A DNA stretch of 64,000 nt from Corallochytrium limacisporum (taxonomy: Eukaryota; Opisthokonta). The position numbers and the translations under genes were made by a program. Shown one piece after another: positions 50,779 through 60,953 of the stretch. The stretch covers positions 1 to 64,000 of the forward strand of contig PDIP01000110.1 in assembly GCA_002811645.1 (NCBI GenBank), read 5' to 3'. The notes under the pieces were generated by a model. It did not search any database. It was not told the origin of the DNA and was given only the letters and a program-made list of their open reading frames with translations. Position 1 is the first letter of the stretch, and each line of letters starts with the position of its first letter.

Positions 50779-53700
50779 TTAGATCTGTCCATTGGTGAGG
50801 ATGTACTCTCGGTATGCATTGACAAAGCGCTTCACCGTGGCAAGATTTTTGACACCGGCAAGTCCTTGGCTTTGCAACGAAACATCCCGGCGGTCATCCA
50901 CGTCGTTGAGGCCATGGAAGAGCTGGTTGTGGATCGCCGTTGAACTAGCGAATCGCAAGGAGTAGCGCTTCTTGGTCATAGCAAGCGTGAGGCGATTTTG
51001 CTTCGGGCCAAGGCGCATCTTGGCCATATTCTGTGCGGCGTCGTCAGCTGCACGTCCGCGCAGAGTTCGAATGATTGCGTGCCGCTGGAAAGTCTCGATA
51101 GGAGCGACACGCTTGATGCAGCGGACTTCTGACAGGCCCACAATCTCGCCCATTTGAAAGCAGCACTCTCCAATGACCATATCCCCGCCGGTCTTGTTCG
51201 GGTCTGCGGCGACAATCGCGATCACAATGATTGAGCTCATGACGTGGTCATCGGGTACGTCCCACTGAAAAGTCTCTCCGAAGCTGATCAGTTCGTTCGA
51301 CCATGGTTCCATGGCCGTGGTTTTGTTATTGTCCAGCACATTTCGTGCGCGACGCACCTCCGCCCGGACGGTAATGAATGGAGAGTGGTTCGGATCACCC
51401 AAACCTTCATACGGGTTGGGCAGGTTGGTGATCTGGTCAACGTCGACCGAGACGCGTGTCTTACCTTCATTGTCTGTCGGGTCCCGCTTCCGCTCCGCTT
51501 CAAGCCGCACAGTGTAGCGAATGATGCCATACTCGGCTTCCTTACTGCCCTCATCAGTGATGTTTGCCTTGTTGGCCTGCAAAAGGTAGTACTTGTCGAT
51601 CAAATTATCCGTCGTGTGCTTCATGTAGTCTGCAGCCTGGAACAGATTGTGGTACTCTTGTGTTTGCAAATCATTGTTTGTGAGTACGTGAATCTTACCG
51701 TTGACCCAGGACGTTGCTCCCGACATTGCCATATCCAGTTCCGGTGATTGGGTAGAGGACAATGTGCCAACTCCAATCATGGACATAATGTCCTCTCCAC
51801 CGCGACTGTATCCTTCTGTCTGCTCCTGTTTCAGAGCAGCGTCAATAATCTTCGACCAAACAGTGGCGTATTTCGGAGAGTGAGTTGCCATAAACTGGCG
51901 CAGCTCATCGGCGTAGAGGAGTAGAAGTTTGTATGCATTCGCACTGACAGCAGATCCCGTAAGCGGCAACAAAATGTCGAGGATTGTGATGAGGATATTG
52001 TGCCAGAGACAATACTGGATGTGCTCATGAACTGAAGGATAGGCAAAGCTCAGCATGACACGCAGAACCGAATCGAGGTAATTTGTCAGGGGAGCCAGTT
52101 GTTCCTCAGCTGTCTTGCCATCCGGTTCTTTGCTTCCGAAGCTGAATTTTCCACTCGTCTTGCGAATGAGGGATCCACCACGTGGACTCAAAAGCTCACC
52201 CTGAGCCGCTGCCTTAGACTCCTCTGCCAGATCCATTGGCTTACGATCGTTGCACAAATCAGTGAGATAGGCAGAGAGCACGTTTCGTGATGGGGTAAGC
52301 AAATGGTCCACGAGACGATCTGCGAAATTGGTCAGCAGATTCAACGTTTCTGCAACATACATAGTTTCAGAGTCCGGGTTCATCCAATCGATGCTCTTGT
52401 CCCGAACCCCTCCTTTGACGTTTCCCACGCGCAGACGCATGGCTCGTAATTTCCGCTCCACTTGAAGAATATAGTGACACGTCACAGCAATGTTGTTCAA
52501 AGCAACCACGATTTCTCCCGTGTATTTGGCGGAATGGTCTGCCTTCTTGCCAGTGAGGCGGCGCGAGTTTTCATTTTTCGGGCCCCGTGGGCTCACCAAT
52601 TCATTCAGGCTGGTTGTACTACCTGCACCGCTTACACTGCTGGCGACCTGAAGGTCTTCGGTGCTAATATCCATACTCCGTCCCATGGTCAAGGAGAATT
52701 TCTTCAGCTGCTCCTCGACGCTGCTGAGGTAGGCCTGCATCAATGTGAACACAAGGGCAGCAACCTGTGCCCGCAAGCGGTCAGCACCCTGCACACTTGC
52801 AAGCTGAACTGCATCCATGGGATGCATAATTTCCTTCATGAATCGCTCCAAAATGATCTGAATACCGATGGTATGCTTCCGGAAGTCATCTGCCTCTAAT
52901 GGACACGCCGCCTCCACTACCCAAGATTCCATGTACCGTTCTAACTCCAGGAAGTACTGGAGTATTGCAGGCTCAAAAATTGCACTGTAGTCGTTCAAAG
53001 GATTCTGAGACGATTCGTCATTGGGGATGATCACCGTAACGAGATTGTCCAGCTTACCAAGAATCTCAAAAATGTCATCTGCACCTCCCTGTGATTCTAA
53101 ACGAACGGCTAGCGTCTCAGCTTCTGCTTTCAGCGGTTTCAAGTAGCCGTTGTAGATGCATTGGAGCAAACTGTATCCATGGGCACTAAACATCTGCATA
53201 TCCTCTACTGTGGCCCTTGCACACCGCTGTGTCACTTCGTCCAGCAGGTCCAGGAAGATTTGGGTGCTCCTGCCCTCACCATACTTGATCACCAGCTGAC
53301 TCTTGAATGCTGTGAAAGACTCTTCCATTTTCTTGCTAATTTCATCTGTAACGGATGGCATGTGTTGAGCTTGAAAGAAATCTGTTTTTGAAAACAGTGC
53401 TTCAATTTCCTCAATGGCCATGAGCACGTCGTCCAAGCGCGCTCCCATGATGGCCACTAGAGCCGGATCCACACCCGACTGCGGCTCCTCATGTTCAGAT
53501 TCCACGACACTCATGCCAATTGGAGATGTGGTGGAGTAGTACGTTGACACCACCGTGCATAGGCCCTCCCGAAGATTCCGGAGGTATTGGCCCAGAGCAG
53601 TCCTGCGCCCTTGATTGGCTCGCTGCAGGCTTCTTTCGTCCAAAATGGAGTTCTTGAATCTACGGATGTAAAAGGAGTTGTTCACGGGGACCACAGTCGC

Positions 53701-54756
53701 ATCTTTCCAGATCTGCTGTGTTAGATAGGCCAACAAAAATCCGTACATTTCGAACTCCGGTAGGTCATAAAGACGGCAGTAGTGTTCCAGTAGAAGGAGC
53801 ATTTCTTTCGTGACCTGTCCTTGCCAAATCTCACGACTTTCTGGGTCAAACTTGTTAGATGCTTCCGCATCTACTGTAAGGTCAAGATTTTCACTTGATA
53901 TGCGAATGCGATCCGATGATGACAGGCTGGCCCGTGATCCGGAGAGCAACCCGCTCATCCTCCTCCGTATTTTCTTCTCCTCCTTCTGGCTGAGGGACGC
54001 GGCCTCATTGGATCCCGAAATGCTTGAAGCTTGGCCTATACTACCTCGAAGACCTGGATCGGGCATCGATCCGATGCTATTCTTGGTGGCTCCGAAGCTA
54101 TGCACCGGCACCATCTGTGCGCACACCCTACAAGTGAGTTGTACAAGATCTTGCAAGTTTCTGCGGTTGCCCAATAGCTTCGATGGCAGCTCGCCAGAAT
54201 CAACTTCGATGCGTGTCTTGAGCAATAGTTGAAATGTTTTGCCTTTGCCGATACCACCGGGGGTCTGGAGTGTGACTGCTAGAGGTCTCTTCTCCAGCCG
54301 GTTCAGAACCATGTCGTTCATGCTAGCGACGCCTTTGCCGTAAACTCGCTGACCCCCCTCCTTCATCAAGGACACCGCCACCTTGGTGGGCAGGTTGTCC
54401 ATGCTGACCTTCATCGCATTGCTGACCTCCTTCTGGAAGGGCAAGTCAAAGCACTGCGACTCCACAACATCATCTGTTCCAATTTCCACTCTTACAAATA
54501 CCTTACGATCCTTATCAGGCTTATCAATGCCATTGATCCCGCTCACATCAACGATAAGCGTCCGCAGTGGCGGAATGGGCGCCTGGTTGTCTTTCTCCAA
54601 GTTGTGCGTATCAGGGAACAGCTGATCCACCGCTTGCAATAGGCGTGACCTGCTGACAGCAATGTCATTGGCCGTATTATCAAGACGGTTCTCTACGGCC
54701 AGCAAGCAACCGTTCCGCAGGGTCTGGGGATCTGTTACAACGTCGTCGACCCCCAT
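50779..54756 (-). CDS. C2-MUN-C2 protein, Munc13-4/BAIAP3-like
   Basis: A 1,325-residue protein. Near the N terminus (about 60-165) a C2-like beta domain reads LRTLIVDVSGINGIDKPDKDRKV and continues VRVEIGTD. The middle (about 305-1050) is a long helical region with KEMLLLLEHYCRLYDLPEFEMYGFLLAY, DYSAIFEPAILQYFLELERYMESW (MHD1-type) and HEHIQYCLWHNILITILDILLPL (MHD2-type). A second C2 domain follows (about 1095-1250) with GDPNHSPFITVRAEVRRARN and GETFQWDVPDD. Order C2, MUN, C2 is that of Munc13-4 and BAIAP3, which prime vesicles for SNARE-mediated exocytosis; fungal Ync13 is a distant relative. The canonical calcium-binding aspartates are not all obvious in either C2. Role in vesicle priming or membrane traffic is inferred. 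Single exon, ATG at 54756. Confidence 0.65.
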   Translation of the reverse strand: MGVDDVVTDPQTLRNGCLLAVENRLDNTANDIAVSRSRLLQAVDQLFPDTHNLEKDNQAPIPPLRTLIVDVSGINGIDKPDKDRKVFVRVEIGTDDVVESQCFDLPFQKEVSNAMKVSMDNLPTKVAVSLMKEGGQRVYGKGVASMNDMVLNRLEKRPLAVTLQTPGGIGKGKTFQLLLKTRIEVDSGELPSKLLGNRRNLQDLVQLTCRVCAQMVPVHSFGATKNSIGSMPDPGLRGSIGQASSISGSNEAASLSQKEEKKIRRRMSGLLSGSRASLSSSDRIRISSENLDLTVDAEASNKFDPESREIWQGQVTKEMLLLLEHYCRLYDLPEFEMYGFLLAYLTQQIWKDATVVPVNNSFYIRRFKNSILDERSLQRANQGRRTALGQYLRNLREGLCTVVSTYYSTTSPIGMSVVESEHEEPQSGVDPALVAIMGARLDDVLMAIEEIEALFSKTDFFQAQHMPSVTDEISKKMEESFTAFKSQLVIKYGEGRSTQIFLDLLDEVTQRCARATVEDMQMFSAHGYSLLQCIYNGYLKPLKAEAETLAVRLESQGGADDIFEILGKLDNLVTVIIPNDESSQNPLNDYSAIFEPAILQYFLELERYMESWVVEAACPLEADDFRKHTIGIQIILERFMKEIMHPMDAVQLASVQGADRLRAQVAALVFTLMQAYLSSVEEQLKKFSLTMGRSMDISTEDLQVASSVSGAGSTTSLNELVSPRGPKNENSRRLTGKKADHSAKYTGEIVVALNNIAVTCHYILQVERKLRAMRLRVGNVKGGVRDKSIDWMNPDSETMYVAETLNLLTNFADRLVDHLLTPSRNVLSAYLTDLCNDRKPMDLAEESKAAAQGELLSPRGGSLIRKTSGKFSFGSKEPDGKTAEEQLAPLTNYLDSVLRVMLSFAYPSVHEHIQYCLWHNILITILDILLPLTGSAVSANAYKLLLLYADELRQFMATHSPKYATVWSKIIDAALKQEQTEGYSRGGEDIMSMIGVGTLSSTQSPELDMAMSGATSWVNGKIHVLTNNDLQTQEYHNLFQAADYMKHTTDNLIDKYYLLQANKANITDEGSKEAEYGIIRYTVRLEAERKRDPTDNEGKTRVSVDVDQITNLPNPYEGLGDPNHSPFITVRAEVRRARNVLDNNKTTAMEPWSNELISFGETFQWDVPDDHVMSSIIVIAIVAADPNKTGGDMVIGECCFQMGEIVGLSEVRCIKRVAPIETFQRHAIIRTLRGRAADDAAQNMAKMRLGPKQNRLTLAMTKKRYSLRFASSTAIHNQLFHGLNDVDDRRDVSLQSQGLAGVKNLATVKRFVNAYREYILTNGQI

Positions 54757-55644
54757 CCTGCAAATGTTCGCTATGATGTCTCCTTCAGTCTGTATCTGTA
54801 TTCTGACTTGAATTCAATCACATGTTTCTAAGGGATCACACTCCCTTTCAACTGCACCTACCTCTGTAGCTCGGTACAGTCCGGTGTCATGCCAGGCCAC
54901 TTCGTGCTCGCAACTCCCCGAAATACCAGCAGGTTGCGACCGCGCATTGAGGGTCCGGCCCGCCAGCGGTCTCAACTGTTCAGGGACATATGAAAATGGA
55001 GGGGGGGGAGGAACAGTTGGTGATCGGGGAACAAACCGTAAAATCTAGAAAAATTTCAATAACAAAAGGACACAGGACAAAGGAAGGGGGAAGGGGGAGG
55101 GGGTTTATAGAATCTCCCCGCTGTATTTGAAGGAAGGCGCGGCGAAAAGTGACAACAGGTGTGATTCCGTACTCGTTCCGTTTCTTCTGCTCCACCGAAC
55201 CAGCGAGGGGAGGAGTTTTTTCTTTTTGATGGCTGGCTGTAGTATTGGGAACTGAGACTGTCTTCTTCGCAAGCATGTGTCGACTCAAGGGGGACGAGGG
55301 TTTTACGACGAGGAATCCCCTCACCGAGAACAAAACACGGGTCGTCAGGCGGCAAGCAAAATTCAGGAATTGGAAAGGGAGGAGGAAGGGGAAAAAGTCC
55401 ACAGCCTCAGTACTGAATTCTCCCCCCCCCCCGGGGGCAGGGGCCGGGAAACACGGAACAAGTCATCCCTTTCTTCAATTGACCACGCACGTCGTTCGAC
55501 CGGACGGTTTCATAACGGAGCCCAACCCTTCGCTAGCAAAGTGACCAGGGCCCTCGGGCATCGGCGGGGGGCCGGCGCAGGGGAAATATTGGGGAGGGCA
55601 GTGAAAGTTGGACTGCAGAATGGGAACCGAGCTTTGGACGTTGA
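54757..55644. other. 0.9 kb spacer between C2-MUN and the DsbA-like gene
   Basis: Holds the C2-MUN 5' flank and the 3' flank of the DsbA-like gene. G-rich runs occur at 54999-55009 and 55080-55100, and a CnGn block at 55422-55435, directly after CAGTACTGAATTCTC (55408-55422). No gene recognised. Confidence 0.5.
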
Positions 55645-56976
55645 TCAGGCCTGCTCGATGGCTTCGCAGATCTTATGCTCCACCAGCCAGTCGCGGTCCT
55701 GGCCCCAAGTGTGCCAGTCGTTGACCTGGAAAGATGGAACGCCCCAGAGGTTGAGCTCATTGAAGAGGATTTGACGGTTCCGCTCTGTAAGCTCATCTGC
55801 TTCAGAGTGATCTCCTTTGAGGAGCTCGGCTACTTTGTCAGTATCTAGCCCGATATCCTTAGCGATCTGCAGAATGTTGCTATCCTTGCCCATATCAATG
55901 CCTTCCGACCAACTGCGTTTGTTGAAGAGCCAGATGAAGTCGCTGCCTTTACCTTGTGACCGAGCATACGGGTACACCTTCAGTCCGTTCTGGACGCCAC
56001 CACCACGGATGGGATCACAAATGAATCCGAATGGAATTCCAATGCTCCGAGCGCGACGGGCAGTATCCCGGGCAATGTACATTCGCTTGACATCCGGTAC
56101 CGGCAGCCCACGGAGAACCATAGGCTTCACGAGATGGAAGTTAAAGTTGATGCGGTCGTCCTTCTCCCACCTTTGAATATCCGGCATTGCCAGGTAGCTG
56201 TATGGACTGCGGATCGAGTAAAATACGGCAACCTTGGGTTTCTTCTTGACTGACGTCTTGGTCACCTTGTCCAACGTCTTGTTTCCTTTTAGATTCAAAA
56301 TGTGCGACCCCTTGTGACTGGCGTCTTTAAGTATACCGAGATCCTGCAGGCGATCTTCGAGGAAGTACAAACGATCAATGCCCCAGTACCACTCACCTTG
56401 ATAGTAGAGCATGCCACTGAGGTAGTGACCTGTGCTATCCCTTTCCTTCGCATTGTCATCAAGGACCTTAAGTGCATCGGCATCAGTCACTTCGGAAGGG
56501 GCCTTCGACTTCAGGGTGTTCTCGTCACCTGCCCACAGAGCCTTGGCAGCATCCAAGAAACCATCTAGAGCCTGCTCATTATCGGCCTTGGCAGCAGCCA
56601 CAGCAATTCTTATCGCCAGATCAAGCTGTGTCTGTGACGGTTGCTTACCGGGATCATTGAATTGCAAGCCATAGAACGGTGCAATGTCAGCACAATCGCG
56701 GCGGTTATGAACATCCAGCTTTTCAGCCTCTTGTGCAGCCCACGGTGCTGGAGGAGGCACGACGCGAATATGCAGTTTCGATTTGTAACGCCTCGTGAAC
56801 TCCTTCAATGACTGTGCGAGCAAATAGGAATGCGCATCATCAAGCTGTAGGTACGCATACACGTTGTGCTCGCTGAAAGTTCCCATGCGCACCAACTCTC
56901 TTGCGGATCGAAAAGTATTCTGTAAGGTCTCTCCCAAGAGAATCCTTACGAAGTAAGGTGCAATTGCTTGCGACAT
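55645..56976 (-). CDS. Two-domain DsbA / 2-hydroxychromene-2-carboxylate isomerase-like protein
   Basis: A 443-residue protein from the first ATG (56976). The C-terminal half (about 249-440) is a thioredoxin-like kappa-GST/HCCA-isomerase fold: VAVFYSIRSPYSYLAM with the active-site Ser of the family at the SPYSYL motif (about 256), then GLPVPDVKRMYIARDTARRA and WGVPSFQVNDWHTWGQDRDWL (about 408-428), where the cis-Pro in GVPSF is the family hallmark. The N-terminal half (about 30-230) looks like a second, diverged copy with YLQLDDAHSYLLAQSLKEF and LYYQGEWYWGIDRLYFLEDRL. The two-domain form is the usual arrangement of a bacterial DsbA-family group, so transfer from bacteria is possible. Substrate unknown; glutathione-dependent isomerase or disulfide chemistry inferred. 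Confidence 0.75.
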   Translation of the reverse strand: MSQAIAPYFVRILLGETLQNTFRSARELVRMGTFSEHNVYAYLQLDDAHSYLLAQSLKEFTRRYKSKLHIRVVPPPAPWAAQEAEKLDVHNRRDCADIAPFYGLQFNDPGKQPSQTQLDLAIRIAVAAAKADNEQALDGFLDAAKALWAGDENTLKSKAPSEVTDADALKVLDDNAKERDSTGHYLSGMLYYQGEWYWGIDRLYFLEDRLQDLGILKDASHKGSHILNLKGNKTLDKVTKTSVKKKPKVAVFYSIRSPYSYLAMPDIQRWEKDDRINFNFHLVKPMVLRGLPVPDVKRMYIARDTARRARSIGIPFGFICDPIRGGGVQNGLKVYPYARSQGKGSDFIWLFNKRSWSEGIDMGKDSNILQIAKDIGLDTDKVAELLKGDHSEADELTERNRQILFNELNLWGVPSFQVNDWHTWGQDRDWLVEHKICEAIEQA

Positions 56977-57897
56977 GGTGTATTGATTTTCACTTTGGTT
57001 CAACTCCTACCGGTCTTGATCGGCATTGTCACAGCGCATCAGTGGCCTTATGCTTGTACCTGAGCGCAGAATGGTACGCTTTACTACTCGTGAAATATGT
57101 AGTACCCATCTAGCCGAGGACAGGATCGTGAACTGATTTGGAGGTCACAAGCCAGCTCTACCCCCCCCCTTGCCTGCGCAAAGGTTGAGACCGTCCACCC
57201 TATAGTAAAATTATGGACTAGTTGTCGTATTCGATCCCACAATGAAATGGCGTGAGTCTGCGAACACTTTCGATCTATCTTCCCTTGCAGTGAGCTGATC
57301 CGCAGATGCATTGGTAGGTTGATGACTGTCCATTGTTCCATTGCGAAGCTATAAATACACTCAGGCTTTTTAGATTTGCGAGTCATAATGAAGACCCCCT
57401 TCGCTGTCGGTCGGCCCTCCCCCGTTTCCTTTCTGCCGGGGGGGGGGGCTTTGCGAATCATCTTCCAGTTCGTACAATAACCGACTGAAATGATTTATTT
57501 TGATTTGATTAATTTAAGTATGGGAATGGACTTGCTGTTGGGATTGATTCGTTAAAGAATCGAACCGTCCGAACCCAGGGCAAGACAAAGTGGCATCCGA
57601 CCCCGCAGTACAGCGTGTGGAGACCTTGTGGGATTTGGCGCGACAGGTTGGAAACTGTGCGCCATAGATGAGATCCTGAGGCCCACCACAAAGAGGGCTA
57701 GACCACATTCCTATCTGGAGTACGACCTTCCTGTGGGCTGGAAGCGGTACACAAAGGCAGGTATTTTTGTGCGATGCCGGTGTCAACCATGACTGTAGCC
57801 CTCAAACTTTTGCTCGCCGCACCACAGATTGGCATTCCTCACGAAACATAATGTGGATTCATTTTGCTTTAATCAACAAGGAATCCAAACTGAAACG
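56977..57897. other. 0.9 kb divergent spacer before the spliced coiled-coil gene
   Basis: Contains promoter-side DNA of the DsbA-like gene and of the plus-strand gene at 57898. A C run (57160-57168) and a G run (57438-57448) occur. I checked two TTCGA-containing strings (about 57215 and 57560) for a tRNA T arm and found no matching stems. No gene recognised. Confidence 0.5.
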
Positions 57898-58696
57898 ATG
57901 ACAAGCATAACCGGTACGGCTGAAGAGGTATTCTCTGCTTTGCAATTATGGCATTTGCAGCAGATTGCCATTCGTGATGGCAAAATCCAGGCCTTGCGAA
58001 AGCAGGTTCAGGATCAGAACAGTGAGATTGCGGTGTTGCAGGCCCAGCTACGTGACATCAAGGATCAACGGGACACTGCCATTCGAGCAGCAGAGCGAGC
58101 AAAGCGTAGCCAAGCCAGATACCGGGCATTCAAAGAAGCTGTCGTCAATGCTTTCCCAGATTCTAGTCGCAGTCCGTCACCGGAAGGTCGCGCTGGCAAT
58201 AGATCCACTAACAGCATGAGTAGCAGTGGCCGTTCACCACAGTCGAAGGTGAAACCGCAGGATCTTCCGCCGCCGCCTCCTCCAGCTGGTGCAGGGGATT
58301 CATTCTATGGGCGATCGGCCACTCCAATTCTCGGAGTGTCGGTCAGCGGTGGCGCCGCTGCTCTGAATTCGACCAGCAGCAGCGCTCGGAGGGTTTGGTC
58401 ATCACCAGCACCGCCGACCGTACCACCACCACCACCACCAGCAACCGTGACCGCAAGGGATGCGAGTTGGTCCATCGAATCTGGGCGAATGGACACATCA
58501 GGTGCCTCTCCCACGAGAGCGAAAGGTAAGTAACTGTTTCTGCACTTTGGGATCTATCGTCATATCTACCCCTCCAACAGGGCCTGTTTGCATTGGGGAA
58601 GAAATTTCATATACGGAACATTTTGTATTCAATCCCCAGTGGGTGAAATTGTGCTGGGGAGCGATTCGGAGAATCAAAGGTCGAAGGTACCTCTGA
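57898..58696 (+). CDS. Coiled-coil, Pro/Ser-rich protein, two exons
   Basis: Exons 57898-58525 and 58581-58696, joined across a 55 nt intron (AAAG/GTAAGT donor, CCTCCAACAG acceptor, phase 1), give 247 residues. If unspliced the frame stops at 58533 right after the donor. Seen: a heptad-like helix from EEVFSALQLWHLQQ to YRAFKEAVVNAF (about 8-82, with repeated Ala/Leu/Gln and basic residues), a Ser-rich segment, two Pro runs (about 121-127 and 182-192), and after splicing a new C terminus starting KGPVCIGEEISYTEHFVFNP and ending WGAIRRIKGRRYL. The spliced tail contains several aromatic and basic residues that read like real protein. Earlier non-ATG frame extends to 57829 but the ATG at 57898 is taken. 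Not recognised; cytoskeletal or scaffold role is only a guess. Confidence 0.65.
58526..58580 (+). other. Spliceosomal intron (55 nt)
   Basis: GTAAGT at the 5' end fits the major consensus and the 3' end is a pyrimidine-rich CCCCTCCAACAG. Phase 1. Removing it extends the upstream frame by 38 codons to 58696. Confidence 0.7.
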
Positions 58697-59668
58697 CCTG
58701 TTTGAAGCGCTTTGCTTCACGCTAGCTGTCAGTGTTGATGTCTGGGGGATTGTGTACAACTGAGAGGTTTAACACAGTACATTACGCTGTGATAATTGGA
58801 AATGGAAACCAAACCTGTCCACAGTCCTTGCTCCCCCCCGCGGGGCCCCCGGAGGGGAGGGGAAGGGAGGGGGGGTAAGAGCACGGTACAAGGGATACGT
58901 GAGGTGACATACCTATACGCAGTCGGGACGGAGTAGGCGACGAACAAGACCCACCGCACCATATACATCCTTGGTATCTTTACCGCTTGGTCGGTACCAC
59001 ATGCCCGAAGTCTGCGTCTGGGTGTCTACGTGTGCCATTCCGAGACCGCAAGGAAATACCTGCCATCAACTGCCTGTGAGAGCTCGGTGCAAGTGAACGC
59101 AGCTCGCACGTAGTGAAATTTGACGAGCGATGGAGAATTGGGAGGAAGTCGAGAAAAAATAGGCCCGGGTGATGTGTCACACACACACAAACGAGTACGA
59201 CACACAACAACCAGACAACCCACCAGCATCAGCCCGCAGTACCTTCCGAATACTGTACTCCCGAGAGATCGATGTGGGGCATTCGATTGAAGGTGGCGGT
59301 TGCAAATTTGTGTGTGATGTCGAACCATCCGGTTGTTTTGCCTTTCAATTTGTAGCCGCTACGGTCCCCCTTACTTTTCCCTTGGCAAAGAGAGCTAAGA
59401 GATGTGGAACCGCGTGCCACACGGACCCACTGCTGCCAGGCATTTCACCACAGTCAGACTTCAGAGACCAATTCCGGACTAGGGAGAGAAAAGGGTCCCT
59501 TATCTCGTAGAGGACAAAAAGAGAAAGAAATGTGTGATGGGACGAAAAGCGTAGTTTTTCCCCAGCACATCTGTGAGTTCATATGTTGGTATGGTAGTGT
59601 CCGTGCGACATAGCATCCTGAGACGAGCTGAAGCATCTCTCGGTGGGTGACGACCATATCCACCCGGG

Positions 59669-59701
<33 letters not shown>

Positions 59702-60953
59702 GATTCACGAAAATCACTTTTGGGCGTGTGGATTGTGGGGTTACGAAAATCCATGGGAGCTCAAAACACACCGAGGCATAGGAAGTGCCCCACATGTGGC
59801 CCTTCATCCTTTGCTTCCTCTTTCCCTATTTATTGTTTTGTTTCCCCGTCCCTTCCACACCGCTACTGGATTGGCGGCCGTCCAGGGGTTTTTCTCCCTC
59901 TCCCCTTGCGAACCGGGCCAAAAGAATCCACTGTTGTCGCTTGGAGCCGAGGGAGAGAGGGGGTGTCACCCGGGCTTAGTGGAAAAATCACAGAAGGGCC
60001 ACGTCTGAGTAATTTGCTTTCGTATCTTTGACTTGGCGCTGACGCACGCAAGACCCGGGTTTTTGAACCTCCCACCGGTCCTCGGTTCAAGTTCGTTGCG
60101 GTGTTGGGCTGCGCGGAGGGGCACAGCTTGTATAGCAATGGGCATGAATTCCTCCGGTATACGGTATACTTGCCCTCAGGCACCCAGTTAAGGCGGACTC
60201 CAAGCACCAGAGAGATTGACTGATCGGCTTGGCGGCGCGGAATAGCGGCCGGGTGGGGAAGGGGGGGTATGGGGTTGGTTGGGTGGCAGTACTCTGACCA
60301 GACGGAACCGCCACACACATACAACGAGAGATGGAGCGGAGAGCGCACAAGGGACGACGAATAAGACGACTGACCGCGTTTCATCCATCGCTACTCTCGA
60401 AGTCTGGTGTGCATATGTTCCCCCACCCTTTTTTTTGTACCACGTCCGATTTAGATTTTTTTGTGCATTGTCAGTGTGTCTCCTCGTCCGGCCCTGCTCT
60501 CTTTGGGTGTGGGTAGGAGAGGATGAGGTGAGAGTTTCAGGCTTTTCAGTCCATAGCAGCAGCACCAGCGAAAAAGCAAGGAAGCTCCACACAAGAAAGA
60601 AAGGGCAGGGTGCAGCGCTCCCTTTCCCCCCCTCCCCTTCTCTTCTTCTTGTCCGGTCCCCCTCTGTCTCACTCGCCCCTGCAAGTGCGAGAAACCGCCA
60701 ATACTGAAATTATGGAAATTGGCGAGTGAATTTTTCTCTCGCTCTTGTCTGTCGTGTCTATCCCGGCCTGTGTATCCCGGGGAGGGAGGAAGGGGCTGCT
60801 AGGACAGAGCGGTTCAGAGCCGGCGGTCTAATAGGTCCTATTTGCGATGTGCGGTAATTGATGTATTGATGATAGGTCTCTTTATTCTTTTCTCGCGAAT
60901 TCTGATATCTAACTAGTTGTAATCTTCGAATCTTTTTTATATATTTACAAGGA
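58697..60953. other. 2.3 kb non-coding region with CA repeat
   Basis: Between the spliced coiled-coil gene and the spliced small-protein gene. It has G-rich blocks (58832-58876), a (CA)n repeat at 59670-59699, and GC-rich sequence at 59860-60300. CCAATACTGAAATTATGG near 60699 is another copy of the TACTGAA string. No gene is recognised. Confidence 0.55.
59670..59699. repeat. (CA)15 microsatellite
   Basis: Uninterrupted CA dinucleotides of about 30 bases in the intergenic region; no gene context. Confidence 0.95.

Noticed and set aside
57200..57270. TTCGATC string resembling a tRNA T loop
   Set aside because: The flanking bases do not form a 5 bp T stem and no acceptor or D arm fits upstream.
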